From: Burkholderiales bacterium
GTDB lineage: Bacteria > Pseudomonadota > Gammaproteobacteria > Burkholderiales > SG8-41
Direction: 5' to 3'
DNA: 64,000 nucleotides
Assembly: GCA_020854035.1 (NCBI GenBank)
Contig: JADZGE010000042.1
Span: 1 to 64,000 of the forward strand
Below the pieces are notes generated by a model that was not told where the DNA came from, did not search any database, and worked only from the letters and a program-made list of their open reading frames with translations. Below are positions 52,456-61,974 of this stretch, piece after piece. Every line of letters begins with the position of its first letter. Position 1 is the stretch's first letter. Position numbers and translations under genes: made by a program.

Positions 52456-53433
52456 ATGAGGTCATCTGCCGTTTCACTCGTGCTGCTGGCGGGTCTTCTG
52501 CCGCCTGTTTCCGGTTCGACCTTCGCGCAGGACGGTTACCCGAACAAGCCGATCCGCCTCATCGTGCCGTACCCGCCCGGGGGCCCCACGGACATCATGG
52601 GCCGCCTGACGAGCGGTGTCCTGTCGCGGCGGCTCTCGGAGAGCGTCATCGTCGACAACCGGGGTGGTGCCGCGACGGCGATCGGCGCGGAGATGGCCGC
52701 GCGCGCGCCGTCGGACGGCTACACCCTGCTGCTCTCCTCGGAGACGACGTTCGCCGTCACGCCCGCCCTCAAGACGAGGCTGCCGTATCACCCCGAAAAC
52801 GACTTCGCCCCGATTTCTCTGCTCACGACGCAGCCGTACGTGCTGGCGGTAAGCCTGGCGCTGCCCGTCAATTCGGTTTCGCAGCTCGTGGCGCACGCGA
52901 AAGCGAATCCCGGCAAGCTCTCCCACGGATCGGCGGGGACGGGCACGGCGAGTCACCTCGCCGGCGAGATGTTCTGGCAGGCCGCCGGCATCAAGATCCT
53001 GCACGTCCCGTACAAGGGCAACGGTCCGGCCATCATCGATCTCTCCGGCGGGCAGATCTCGATGATGCTGGGGAGCATTTCCTCGCTCTATCCCCACGGC
53101 GCCGCGAAGAAGATCCGTCTCCTCGCGCTGGCGGGCGCGAAGCGCGCCGCGGGTGCGCCGGAAATCCCCACGTTCGCCGAGAGCGGCATGCCGGGATTCC
53201 AGGTAAGCGGCTGGAACTGCATCGTGGCGCCGCGTGGAACGCCGCCGGCGATCGTCAAGCGTCTCAATGCCGAGGTCGTCGCGGGGTTCAACCAACCCGA
53301 CATCCTCGAGAAGCTGAGGAGCCAGAGCATCGATTCCGCGGTCGGCACCCCCGGGCAGCTCGCGGCCCACATCAAATCGGAGTACGCGCGCTACGGCAAG
53401 CTCATCAGGGCGGTCGGCCTGAAGGCCGACTGA
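52456..53433 (+). CDS. TctC/Bug-family periplasmic binding protein
   Basis: A 325-residue Bug protein with signal peptide MRSSAVSLVLLAGLLPPVSG, then STFAQDGYP. Ligand loops: PYPPGGPTDIMGR and HVPYKGNGPA. GGAGGG precedes the ATG. It is 81 bp after the CoxG-DUF1116 gene on the same strand and may import the hydroxylase substrate. Confidence 0.92.
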   Translation: MRSSAVSLVLLAGLLPPVSGSTFAQDGYPNKPIRLIVPYPPGGPTDIMGRLTSGVLSRRLSESVIVDNRGGAATAIGAEMAARAPSDGYTLLLSSETTFAVTPALKTRLPYHPENDFAPISLLTTQPYVLAVSLALPVNSVSQLVAHAKANPGKLSHGSAGTGTASHLAGEMFWQAAGIKILHVPYKGNGPAIIDLSGGQISMMLGSISSLYPHGAAKKIRLLALAGAKRAAGAPEIPTFAESGMPGFQVSGWNCIVAPRGTPPAIVKRLNAEVVAGFNQPDILEKLRSQSIDSAVGTPGQLAAHIKSEYARYGKLIRAVGLKAD

Positions 53434-53559
53434 AGCGTTCGCTGGTGGCGGAGAACACGGCTTTCACCGGGGATTCGAGGGTCGTCGCGGATCGGCCGGC
53501 GGAATTCTCCGTGCCCGGTCCACGATGGGGCCGGGCGTGACAGGGGGAGGTAATCGGCA

Positions 53560-55080
53560 ATGCTGAAACAGAAGTCATCCGAGTATCGCGGCTTCCGCAA
53601 TCCCGGGATCCGCATGAAGGAGGAAATGAACCCGCAGCTCGCGAGGCTCTACGGGTCACGCATCCCGGTACTCATCCCGGCCATCCACGCCTTCGACAAG
53701 GCGCACATCGTCATGCTCGTCGAGCGCAGGCTCTTGCGCCCGGATGCGGGCGCGTCGCTCCTCACGGGGTTGCGCCAGATGGAGGCGGAGGGCGTCGCCG
53801 AGGCGCGCATGCGGGCGGGCGGAGGGCTCCACTCGGGCGAGCAGTACCTGATCCGCCTGCTGGGCGAGGAGATCGGGGGGCGCATGCACCTCGCGCGAAG
53901 CTCGGGCGACCTCTCGTCGGTCGGCATGAACATCACCCAGCGCCAGAAGCTTCTCGAAATCATGCGCGCGGTGAACCGGCTGCGCCGGGTGCTCCTCGAT
54001 CTCGCGCGAGAGCACACCGGGACGATCCTGCCGGGCTACAGCTTCGGGCAGCAGGCGCAGCCCATGACGCTCGCCCACCTCTGGCTCTCGTGGGTCGCGA
54101 CGCTCGCGCGGGACTTCGAGCGCCTGCACGGGACCTACGGGCGGGTGAACCGCAGCCCGGCGGGCGCGGCGATCATGGTGGGATCCGAGTTCCCGGTGGA
54201 CCGCCAGCGCACGGCGGAACTCCTCGGGTTCGACGCCGTGCACGAGAACTGCGCCGACGCCATCCTTGAACTCACCAACGATGACAGCCTGGAGGTACCG
54301 GCGGTCGTCTCCATCCTCTATCACTCGCTCGCGAAATGGGCGGACGACCTCATACAGTGGAGCACGAGCGAGTTCGGCTTCCTCGATGTCCCCGATGCCT
54401 TCTGCAACACTTCCTCGATCATGATGCAGAAGAAGAACGTGATCGGGCCGGCGGAGGTGAAGGGCGCCTCGGCGGAGGCCCTCGGCGGGTTCGTCGTCGC
54501 CTACCACGGGCTGAAGGGCACGACCGGCATGCCGGTGAACGAGCGCTACGCGGCGTGCGAGATCATGTGGAAGGTGGCCGACAGCGTGGTGCGCGACCTG
54601 GGATGGTACTGCGATCTCCTGCCGGTACTCGTCATCAACAAGACGCGCATGCGCGAGCAGTCGTGGATGAACTGGGCGACCGTCACGGATCTCGCCGGCG
54701 TTCTGGTCTCCCGGCGCGATCTCCCGTGGCGCACGGCGCACCAGGTCGTGGGCATCATGGTGCGGCTCTGCGAGGAGCGCGGGCTGGGCCCCGCGGAGGT
54801 GACCCCGAAGCTCCTCGACGAGGCGGCCGTGCTCTATCACGGGGAACCGGCGGGGCTCGATGAGGCGGCGATCGCGGAGGCCCTCGACCCGGAGCGCTTC
54901 ATCGCGGCGCGCACGCTCCAGGGCGGGCCCGCGAAGGCGGAGTCGCTGCGCCAGGCGCAACTCTTCGAGGAAGCGACACGCGCCGACGAAAAGATCGTGT
55001 CGGACATCGACGCCCGGCTTGCGGCGTCCGCCCGCAAGCTGGAAGCGGCGATGGATGCGATCATCGCGCGTGGCGCGTAG
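53560..55080 (+). CDS. Argininosuccinate lyase/fumarase-superfamily enzyme
   Basis: A 506-residue member of the superfamily. Conserved regions: GGGLHSGEQYLIRLLGEEIG, SSVGMNITQRQKLLEIMR, TILPGYSFGQQAQPMTLAHL and the catalytic serine loop NTSSIMMQKKNVIGPAEVKG (usual form G-S-S-x-M-P-x-K-x-N; here Met replaces Pro). It catalyses beta-elimination with a fumarate-like product. The context is catabolic, not arginine synthesis, so a different C-N or C-O lyase substrate is likely. It lies between two Bug genes. The 126-bp gap before it is empty apart from a GGGGGAGG ribosome site. Confidence 0.85.
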   Translation: MLKQKSSEYRGFRNPGIRMKEEMNPQLARLYGSRIPVLIPAIHAFDKAHIVMLVERRLLRPDAGASLLTGLRQMEAEGVAEARMRAGGGLHSGEQYLIRLLGEEIGGRMHLARSSGDLSSVGMNITQRQKLLEIMRAVNRLRRVLLDLAREHTGTILPGYSFGQQAQPMTLAHLWLSWVATLARDFERLHGTYGRVNRSPAGAAIMVGSEFPVDRQRTAELLGFDAVHENCADAILELTNDDSLEVPAVVSILYHSLAKWADDLIQWSTSEFGFLDVPDAFCNTSSIMMQKKNVIGPAEVKGASAEALGGFVVAYHGLKGTTGMPVNERYAACEIMWKVADSVVRDLGWYCDLLPVLVINKTRMREQSWMNWATVTDLAGVLVSRRDLPWRTAHQVVGIMVRLCEERGLGPAEVTPKLLDEAAVLYHGEPAGLDEAAIAEALDPERFIAARTLQGGPAKAESLRQAQLFEEATRADEKIVSDIDARLAASARKLEAAMDAIIARGA

Positions 55081-55193
55081 CAAGGGAAGCGACGGGCCGC
55101 GCGGCGCCGTTGCACGGGACGGCCCCGCGCATACCGTTCACTGGTAGCATTCGGCGTGTTGGAATACCTACCATAACGATCGAGGAGGAACCC

Positions 55194-56177
55194 ATGCTGC
55201 ACCCGGCCAGGTATACGCTCGCCGCCCTGACCTTGCTGGCGGCGGGCCCGAGCCACGCCGCCATGCCCCCCGGCGAGTCCTATCCCGTGCGCCCGATCCG
55301 GATCGTGGTGCCGTTTCCGCCCGGCGGAAACGTGGATACCTTCGCGCGGATGCTGTTCCGCCACGTCGAGGAAGACCTCGGCCAGCCGATGGTGATCGAC
55401 AACCGGGGCGGCGCGAACGGCATACTCGGGGCGGACACGGTCGCCAAGGCGACGCCCGACGGCTACACGCTCCTCGCGACGTCCTTCGGCTTCGCGGTGA
55501 ACCGGTTCATCGTGAAGAAACTGCCGTTCGACCACATCAGGGATTTCCAGCCGGTTACGAACATCGCGCTCGGCACGGGCTACCTGATGGTGGGCCACCC
55601 GCAGTTTCCGGCAAGAACCGTGAAGGATCTGATCGTGCTGGCAAGACAGCAGCCCGGCAAGATCCGCTACAGCACGGCCGGCATCGGCAACGGCCAGCAC
55701 CTTGCCGGCGCGCTGTTCTGCCTGAAGGCGGGCATCGACATGCTTCACGTGCCGTACAAGGGCGGCGGCCCGGCGCTGAACGCCGTCATGGCCGGCGAAA
55801 CCCAGATCCATTTCCCGTCCGGATCGGTCGGTGTGCCCCAGGTAAAATCGAAGCGGGTCACCGGCATCGCGTTCACCGGTGCCAGGCGACTCTCGTCGCT
55901 GCCGGACATGCCGACGATCGGCGAGATCCTGCCGGGGTTCGTCGCCGATGCCGGCTGGCACGGCATGTTCGCGCCGGCCAGGACGCCGATCGCGATCGTG
56001 ACGCGCATCCAGCAGGCGGTGCACAAGGCGCTGCAGATTCCGAAGGTGCACGATTACTTCGTGTCGAACGGCTACGATCCGAAGGGCGAACCGCCCGCCG
56101 TCTGGGCGAAGTATTACGCCGATGACCTCAGGCGACTGGGGGAAATCGTCAAGGCGGCGAAGATCGAGCCGCAGTAA
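55194..56177 (+). CDS. TctC/Bug-family periplasmic binding protein
   Basis: A 327-residue Bug protein after a CGAGGAGGA ribosome site. Signal peptide MLHPARYTLAALTLLAAGPS, then HAAMPPGESYP. Ligand loops: PFPPGGNVDTFAR (Asn-Val-Asp variant) and HVPYKGGGPA. It is followed 53 bp later by the bicupin gene. Confidence 0.92.
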   Translation: MLHPARYTLAALTLLAAGPSHAAMPPGESYPVRPIRIVVPFPPGGNVDTFARMLFRHVEEDLGQPMVIDNRGGANGILGADTVAKATPDGYTLLATSFGFAVNRFIVKKLPFDHIRDFQPVTNIALGTGYLMVGHPQFPARTVKDLIVLARQQPGKIRYSTAGIGNGQHLAGALFCLKAGIDMLHVPYKGGGPALNAVMAGETQIHFPSGSVGVPQVKSKRVTGIAFTGARRLSSLPDMPTIGEILPGFVADAGWHGMFAPARTPIAIVTRIQQAVHKALQIPKVHDYFVSNGYDPKGEPPAVWAKYYADDLRRLGEIVKAAKIEPQ

Positions 56178-56230
56178 CATGAGCGACGAGTCCGGTTTCC
56201 CGCGACGGGCCCCGGACAAGGAGAAGAGCA

Positions 56231-57070
56231 ATGGCCCTGGTTTTCAACGAGCGCGACGTTCAGGCTGAATCCCTCGGCACCGGCGTGTCGCGTGCGCGCC
56301 TCATCACCGGGAATCGGGTGAAAGGCACGAATATCCTTCTCGACCGGTGGACGTTCCAGCGCGGCGGGTCGGTCGACACGGGCATCGCCCGCGGCAACCT
56401 TGGATGGATTCACGTCCTCTCCGGGGAGGTTGCCGTCCGGCACGCGGGCGGCGAGGAGCGACTCGGGGACAGCCATACGGCGTACCTGCCGCCGGCTTTC
56501 GAAGGTTCACTCCGCAGCGATACGGGGGCCGCGCTGCTCCATGTCGAAGTGCCGGATGCCGGCCGTTTCGACCCCGGCATCGTCGGGGACACCTCCCGGT
56601 TCCGGGCGATCGACTGGACGCAGGAGCCGGTCTTGAGTTCCCGGCACGATTCGCGGCGGCGCATCTATCTCGCGACGCCCAGACTCTTCGGGACCCGCGC
56701 GATCAAGGCGGAAATGATCATCTACCCGCCGGGCACGAGCGGCTCCAACCACCACCATGAAGGTTGCGAGCATTTCAAGTACGTGCTCAAGGGGCGCGGC
56801 ATCGGCTACTCGGACGAACATCCGCATTCGCTTCGGCAGGGCGATGTCGTCTACCACCCGGATCTCGAGCGCCACTACACCGTCACGCAGGGCGACCAGG
56901 ACGTCGTCTTCATCGAGTTTTTCGTACCCGGAGAATACAGGACCGTCTGGGCCGACGAGAATCGCGTCTGCACGTGGCAACCGACCGGCCGGAACAGCGC
57001 CGGCGGAAAGCCCGTGCGGGAGATACAGTCGCATTCCTCGGCGGAGTTCGCGAGCCCCGGCGACGTATAG
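56231..57070 (+). CDS. Bicupin domain protein
   Basis: A 279-residue two-cupin protein. The first barrel is at about 30-120 and the second at about 150-240. The second has a metal motif: SNHHHEGCEHFKYVLKGRGI, then GDVVYHPDLERHYTVT. It could be a dioxygenase or isomerase of a small acid. It is co-directional with the Bug and lyase genes. Beyond it, 57071-57275 contains no supported gene. Confidence 0.8.
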   Translation: MALVFNERDVQAESLGTGVSRARLITGNRVKGTNILLDRWTFQRGGSVDTGIARGNLGWIHVLSGEVAVRHAGGEERLGDSHTAYLPPAFEGSLRSDTGAALLHVEVPDAGRFDPGIVGDTSRFRAIDWTQEPVLSSRHDSRRRIYLATPRLFGTRAIKAEMIIYPPGTSGSNHHHEGCEHFKYVLKGRGIGYSDEHPHSLRQGDVVYHPDLERHYTVTQGDQDVVFIEFFVPGEYRTVWADENRVCTWQPTGRNSAGGKPVREIQSHSSAEFASPGDV

Positions 57071-57275
57071 CGGAGCGCATGCGGCGAGCGTCCCATGTGT
57101 CCGCCCGCGGGATTGACCCACGCTCGCGCCGTGCATCGAACACCTGGCTTCGAGATGGTCATGGAGGTACTCGCCCGTCGCGAGCGAGGCCGTGAGCCAG
57201 TCGCGCTGGAAGAAATGGTGGATCGGGCCGCCGTGCATGATCGAGCCGCGCAGCCGCTTCGCGTCGGTCGCGGCA

Positions 57276-58259
57276 TTACCTCGCGGCGAGGCCGACCGCC
57301 TTCACCACCTTGGCGTTCTTGACCATGGATTGCTCCACGACCTTCTTGAATTCCTCCGGTCCGCGGATGACGATCTCGGTGCCCTGCACGGCGAGTGCCT
57401 TTGCAACGTCCGGCAGCTTGGTGGTCTTGATCACCGCCGCCCGCAGCTTTTCGGTGACCACCCGGGAGGTGCCCTTCGGCACGAAGAATCCCTGCCAGCC
57501 GCTGTAGTCGAAGCCCGGGACGGTATCCGCGATCGGCGGAATGTTCGGCAGCAGCGGCGTGGCCTTGGGCAGACTCTGTCCAATCGCACGAAGCCGCCCG
57601 CCGAGAACGTGTGTCATCACCGCCGCCGCCGGCGTGAGTGTCCACTGCGACTCGTTGGCGATCACGGCGGCCACCGACGCACCACCCCCCTTGTACGGGA
57701 CGTGCAGCGAGTCGATGTGTGCCGCCTGCTGGAAGTAGATCCCCGAAAGATGGCTTTGCGAGCCCGCGCCCGCCGAAGCCATGTCGAACCGGCTCTTGCC
57801 GCCCTTGGAGTAGGCGATGAGTTCCTTCACCGACTTGATCGGCAGGGAAGGGTTGACCACCAGCACGTTGGGCGTCTCGGCGAACTGCACGACGTAGTCG
57901 TAGTCGGTCAGCGGATCGAAAGTCGGTTTCTTCTGGAGCAGCCGCGCGATGGTGGTCGCCGCTGTCGTCGCCGCGATCATGGTGTAGCCGTCCGGGCTCG
58001 CATCCTTGGCGATCTCCATGCCGATCACACCCCCCGCGCCGGCGCGGTTGTCCATGACGACCTGCTCGCCGAGCACCTGGGTGAGGCCGTTGCCCATGAT
58101 CCGGCTCAGCGTATCGACCGAGCTGCCCGGGGCGTTCGGCACGATCATGCGAACCGGGCGGCTCGGCCAGGCCTTCGATGCGTCCGGGGCGGCGGCCCCC
58201 GGCGCGGCGGCGAGCATGGCGAGCGAAAGCGGGACGGACAGCACGCTGAGATGCTTCAT
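57276..58259 (-). CDS. TctC/Bug-family periplasmic binding protein, tandem copy 2
   Basis: A 327-residue Bug protein, closely similar to the next gene upstream. Signal peptide MKHLSVLSVPLSLAMLAAAP. Ligand loops: PNAPGSSVDTLSR, lacking the second Gly of the usual G-G, and HVPYKGGGAS. Shared stretches such as QVVMDNRAGAGGVIGMEIAK and QFAETPNVLVVNPSLPIKSV show a recent duplication. It differs mostly in the C-terminal lobe, near the ligand cleft. Confidence 0.92.
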   Translation of the reverse strand: MKHLSVLSVPLSLAMLAAAPGAAAPDASKAWPSRPVRMIVPNAPGSSVDTLSRIMGNGLTQVLGEQVVMDNRAGAGGVIGMEIAKDASPDGYTMIAATTAATTIARLLQKKPTFDPLTDYDYVVQFAETPNVLVVNPSLPIKSVKELIAYSKGGKSRFDMASAGAGSQSHLSGIYFQQAAHIDSLHVPYKGGGASVAAVIANESQWTLTPAAAVMTHVLGGRLRAIGQSLPKATPLLPNIPPIADTVPGFDYSGWQGFFVPKGTSRVVTEKLRAAVIKTTKLPDVAKALAVQGTEIVIRGPEEFKKVVEQSMVKNAKVVKAVGLAAR

Positions 58260-58399
58260 CGATTCCTCCTGTTATTGGCACCCGCAGGCGCGGCCGCGCC
58301 CTGAATTCCGGGGACTCATTCTGTCCGGTTTGCAGATCGAAATCAATCGACTTCCGTGACCCGCCGCCCGGCACCGGTCACGAGCCGCCGGTCAGGGCG

Positions 58400-59386
58400 C
58401 TAGTTGGCGGCGAGGCCGACCGCCTTCACCACCCGGGCGTTCTTGGCGAGCGATTGTTCCACCAGCCGCCTGAATTCCTCCGGTCCGCGGATGACGATCT
58501 CGGTGCCCTGGGCCGCCAATGCCTTGCGCACGTCGGGCAGTTCGGTGGTCTTGATGACCGCCGCCCGCAGTTTGTCGATGATCGCCTTCGGCGTACCCTT
58601 CGGCACGGAGAATCCCAGCCAGCCGCTGTAGTCGAAGCCCGGGATGGATTCCGCAATGGGCGCAATACCCTTCAGCAGGGGCGAGGGCTTGGGCAGGCTG
58701 TGCCCGACCGCGCGCAGCCGGCCGGCGCCGACGTGAGTCATGACCGCCGCGGCGACGGCCAGCATCCATTGCGACTCACCCGCGATCAGGGCGGCGACCG
58801 ACGGGCCGCCCCCCTTGTACGGAACGTGCAGCGACTCGATATGCGCGGCCTGCTGGAAGTAGGCGCCCGAAAGATGGCTTTGCGAGCCCGCGCCCGCCGA
58901 AGCCATGTCGAACCGGCCCTTGCCGCTCTTCGCGTAGGCGACGAGATCCTTCACCGACTTGATCGGCAGGGAAGGGTTGACCACCAGCACGTTCGGCGTC
59001 TCGGCGAACTGCACGACGTAGTCGTAGTCCTTGACCGGATCGAAAGTCGGCTTCTTCATGAGATGCAGCGCGATGGTCGAAGCCGCTGTCGTCGCCGCGA
59101 TCATGGTGTAGCCGTCCGGGCTCGCATCCTTGGCGATTTCCATGCCGATCACACCCCCCGCGCCGGCGCGGTTGTCCATGACGACCTGCTCGCCGAGCAC
59201 CTGGGAGAGGCCGTTGCCCATGATCCGGCTCAGGGTATCGACCGAGCTGCCCGGGGCGTTCGGCACGATCATCCGGACCGGGCGGCTCGGCCAGCCTTTC
59301 GACGCATCCGGGGCGGCGGCGGCCGGCGCGGCGGCGAGGATGGCGAACGATAGCGGGACGGACAGCAAGACCCTTGAACGCTTCAT
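58400..59386 (-). CDS. TctC/Bug-family periplasmic binding protein, tandem copy 1
   Basis: A 328-residue Bug protein. Signal peptide MKRSRVLLSVPLSFAILAAA. It shares long identical stretches with copy 2 (PSRPVRMIVPNAPGSSVDTL, SAGAGSQSHLSG, QGTEIVIRGPEEF). The ligand loop again lacks the usual G-G. Nucleotide identity is also high and extends to the start region (ATCGATTCCTCC before both genes). Confidence 0.92.
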   Translation of the reverse strand: MKRSRVLLSVPLSFAILAAAPAAAAPDASKGWPSRPVRMIVPNAPGSSVDTLSRIMGNGLSQVLGEQVVMDNRAGAGGVIGMEIAKDASPDGYTMIAATTAASTIALHLMKKPTFDPVKDYDYVVQFAETPNVLVVNPSLPIKSVKDLVAYAKSGKGRFDMASAGAGSQSHLSGAYFQQAAHIESLHVPYKGGGPSVAALIAGESQWMLAVAAAVMTHVGAGRLRAVGHSLPKPSPLLKGIAPIAESIPGFDYSGWLGFSVPKGTPKAIIDKLRAAVIKTTELPDVRKALAAQGTEIVIRGPEEFRRLVEQSLAKNARVVKAVGLAAN

Positions 59387-59533
59387 CGATTCCTCCCGTC
59401 ATCGACCCCGGCCGGCGCCGCGGCATCCGCAATGCCGTGACGCATTCTGTCCGGTCCGCCGTCTGAAATCAACCGATCGCGAATGAGCGGCGCGGACCGT
59501 GTTGACGGCGTCGAGCCGGCCGGCGCGGTCGCG

Positions 59534-60892
59534 CTACTCGAATACCAGCAGGTCGAACAAGCCGGTGAGGTCCGCGGCCTGATCGAGGGACCAGAGCGTC
59601 GTCAGCAACGCATCGCGCCGTGCCGTGCCGACGAGGCCTTCGCACATCGTGCCGAACTTGCTGTTGACATCCTCGTCCGGCATCGGATTCTTCGCGTGGC
59701 CCCTGGGATACTGCGCCGACTCCACGATGCGCCGGCCGCTTTTCGTGATGACTTCGATCTGCGTCATCAGCCTGCCGGGATACTGCCCGGTGAAATCCCT
59801 GTTCTCGGCGATCCTGATACGGTTCATCAGATCCCTCACCGCCGGGTCCCGCATGCGCTCCGCGCTGAAACTGTTCACGGTGATGCGCCCGTCGATCAAG
59901 CCCAGCGCCAGCAGGTACGGCATGCTGTGGTCGGCGGTCTCGCGGGTTTGCGGATTCCACTTTTGCGGCTCGCTGCCGATTTCGCTCCATGCGGAGAAAT
60001 AGGTCTGCACGTTGATGGCCTCGATCTCCGGCACCGCGACTTTCCTCCGCAGTTCGAGCGCGATCCAGAGCGGCGCCTGCGAGTGATACTCCGACGGGAA
60101 GAACTTGATGTTGGTGCGCTCGATGCCGAACCCCTTGCCGTTGCCGCCCATCGGCCCGAGCCGGAACTTCCCGGTGACCTTTTCCCAGACGCCGTCCTTG
60201 CCTTCGAACGCGGCGGTCGGCCCGGTCATGCCTTCTCTTGCCAGCAACGCCGCGGTGACGCCGGCCCGCGCGGCGGCGGCGGTGGCGACTCCCTTCCACA
60301 TCGACAGCTCGCCGGCGCGGGTCTGGCGCGTGGGGATGTTCGCAGTGACCGCGATGGCGAGCGCATCGCCCGTTTGCCGTGCGTCGAGATCGAGTACCTT
60401 CGCGGCGCCCGCCGCGCTGCCGAGTACCGCGAAGACGCCCTGGTCCCAGCCGAGGTCCCGCAGCGCGATTTCATCCCCCAGCGCGGCATACACTTCGTAA
60501 GCGACGGCGATCCCGAGCAGGGCGTCCCTGCCGCTCGCGCGATGCGCCTCCGCAACCGCCAGGATCGCCGGCATCATGTCGCTCGGGTGCCCGGAGCCCT
60601 TCGAGATGTAGGTGTCGTTGAAGTCGAGATAGCGCACCATCACCGAGTTGACGAAGGCGGCCATTTCCATGGACGTGCGCCGACCCGTGCCGATGACGCG
60701 TGCGGGCGGCTCGCCGCCAATCCTGGAGGCGATGCGGCGCGCGATCTCGGAGGGTACGCTCTTGAACCCGCCGATGGCGCAGGCGATCGCGTCAACCAGG
60801 CGCTTTTTCGTCTCGTGCACCGCGCCGGGCGGCAGATCATCGTAGGTCAGGCCGGTAACGTAGTTCGCCAGTGTCCGTGTGGTCTCGTCCAT
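59534..60892 (-). CDS. MmgE/PrpD-family protein
   Basis: A 452-residue MmgE/PrpD protein: LVDAIACAIGGFKSVPSEIA, RYLDFNDTYISKGSGHPSDM, KGFGIERTNIKFFPSEYHSQ and ITKSGRRIVESAQYPRGHAK. The family includes 2-methylcitrate dehydratase, cis-aconitate decarboxylase and related dehydratases. The D-F-N-D-T and G-H-P-S-D motifs form the active site. No prpBC genes are adjacent, so a different hydroxy-acid is likely. It is upstream of the two duplicated Bug genes on the same strand. Confidence 0.88.
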   Translation of the reverse strand: MDETTRTLANYVTGLTYDDLPPGAVHETKKRLVDAIACAIGGFKSVPSEIARRIASRIGGEPPARVIGTGRRTSMEMAAFVNSVMVRYLDFNDTYISKGSGHPSDMMPAILAVAEAHRASGRDALLGIAVAYEVYAALGDEIALRDLGWDQGVFAVLGSAAGAAKVLDLDARQTGDALAIAVTANIPTRQTRAGELSMWKGVATAAAARAGVTAALLAREGMTGPTAAFEGKDGVWEKVTGKFRLGPMGGNGKGFGIERTNIKFFPSEYHSQAPLWIALELRRKVAVPEIEAINVQTYFSAWSEIGSEPQKWNPQTRETADHSMPYLLALGLIDGRITVNSFSAERMRDPAVRDLMNRIRIAENRDFTGQYPGRLMTQIEVITKSGRRIVESAQYPRGHAKNPMPDEDVNSKFGTMCEGLVGTARRDALLTTLWSLDQAADLTGLFDLLVFE

Positions 60893-61038
60893 AAGGTGTC
60901 CCGCCGCGGCATGCGCGTTGTGCGCCGCGCGGCGGCGATCGTGACCGCGGCGCGAGGCACTGTCAAGCCGGGCGGATGGCGGGTAGATCGAGTGGCGGCC
61001 TCATGGAGCCGTTCCGGTTCCCGAAGCATCCGGCAGCG

Positions 61039-61974
61039 CTACGCCTGCCGCTCTTCTCTCCCCGGGGTTCGCCACGCAGCGAGCCCCCGCTCCTCGCGAT
61101 CGCGTTTCACGGCGCGATGCACCGGCAATCCCAGGTCCTCGAGCGAGCAGAGCGGGTCGAGCGCCGCGTGCAGCGGCACGAGCGCCGCGCGCCGCTCCTC
61201 CAGCGCGCGGGCGAGCGCCAGCGCGACGCGATCCTCGAGGCGCTCCGAGACAAATACCGTCCACCGCTGGAAGCCGACCGTGGGAACCGGCGCATCCACT
61301 CCCCGCAGCGTGCCGGCGGGCAGCGTTGCGCGCGGGAGCCCGTGGTCCGAATGTATCCGCTCGAGGGCGGCGTCCGACAACGGGAGAAAACGCAGGTTGG
61401 CGAGGACCGATGCCTCCTGCCACAGGGACGCGTGCGTGCTTCCCACCGGCCCCAGGGGGGCGATCAGCACGTCGAAATCGAGACTGCGCACGCGCGCCGC
61501 ACCCTTCGCGAGATCCTCGACCCGCCAGCCCCGCTCCGCAAGTTCGCCCACGCGCACGCCGTGGGCGGCGAGCGCCTGCCCGGCGGCGAAGGCCCACGTC
61601 GCCGATTCCCCGCCGGGCAGCGGCGCACTCAGCCGCAGGTCGCGCGCCGCGCCGAGATCGGCGAGCGATCCGATACCGGCCTCCCAGCGCGCCGCCACGC
61701 CCAGCCACTGGGCGTGATGGATCGCGGCAAGTGCCCGCAGGGAAGTATGCCGCCACCCGTCGTAGGCGCCCTGGGCGCGGTAGGTCCAGCGCACGGTCTC
61801 GGCGAGCGCGACGCTCACGTCCGCCATGCCTTCGTGCACGGAGGCGACCCGCCGCGCCTCTCCGCCGTCGAACCGCTTCCGCTCCAGCGCGATCCCCGCC
61901 GCCGCGGCCGCCTCCCCCGCGAAGGCACACAGGTGCCATTCCGGCGTGCCCGCCTGTCCGATCGCGATTTTCAT
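61039..61974 (-). CDS. TAXI-like periplasmic-binding-fold protein without signal peptide
   Basis: A 311-residue protein starting MKIAIGQAGTPEWHLC, with VASVHEGMADVSVALAETVR, a TAXI/NMT1-type ligand-binding fold. There is no signal peptide, which is odd for a transport component, so it may be a cytoplasmic sensor or enzyme of this fold. The start overlaps the stop of the thioredoxin-TPR gene by ATGA, so the two are translationally coupled. Function not assigned. Confidence 0.65.
   Translation of the reverse strand: MKIAIGQAGTPEWHLCAFAGEAAAAAGIALERKRFDGGEARRVASVHEGMADVSVALAETVRWTYRAQGAYDGWRHTSLRALAAIHHAQWLGVAARWEAGIGSLADLGAARDLRLSAPLPGGESATWAFAAGQALAAHGVRVGELAERGWRVEDLAKGAARVRSLDFDVLIAPLGPVGSTHASLWQEASVLANLRFLPLSDAALERIHSDHGLPRATLPAGTLRGVDAPVPTVGFQRWTVFVSERLEDRVALALARALEERRAALVPLHAALDPLCSLEDLGLPVHRAVKRDREERGLAAWRTPGREERQA

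Larger units (their letters stand above)
57276..59386 (-). repeat. Tandem gene duplication of a Bug gene
   Basis: Two ~985-bp copies in direct orientation, separated by 140 bp of unrelated sequence. Many runs of tens of identical bases are visible, for example around 57730-57900 versus 58860-59030. Differences cluster in the 3' half. Confidence 0.8.

Noticed and set aside
57101..57238. Minus-strand frame starting MHGGPIHHFFQRDWL
   Set aside because: It has no recognisable family, and most of the frame lies antisense to the bicupin gene. It may be a decayed fragment but cannot be supported.
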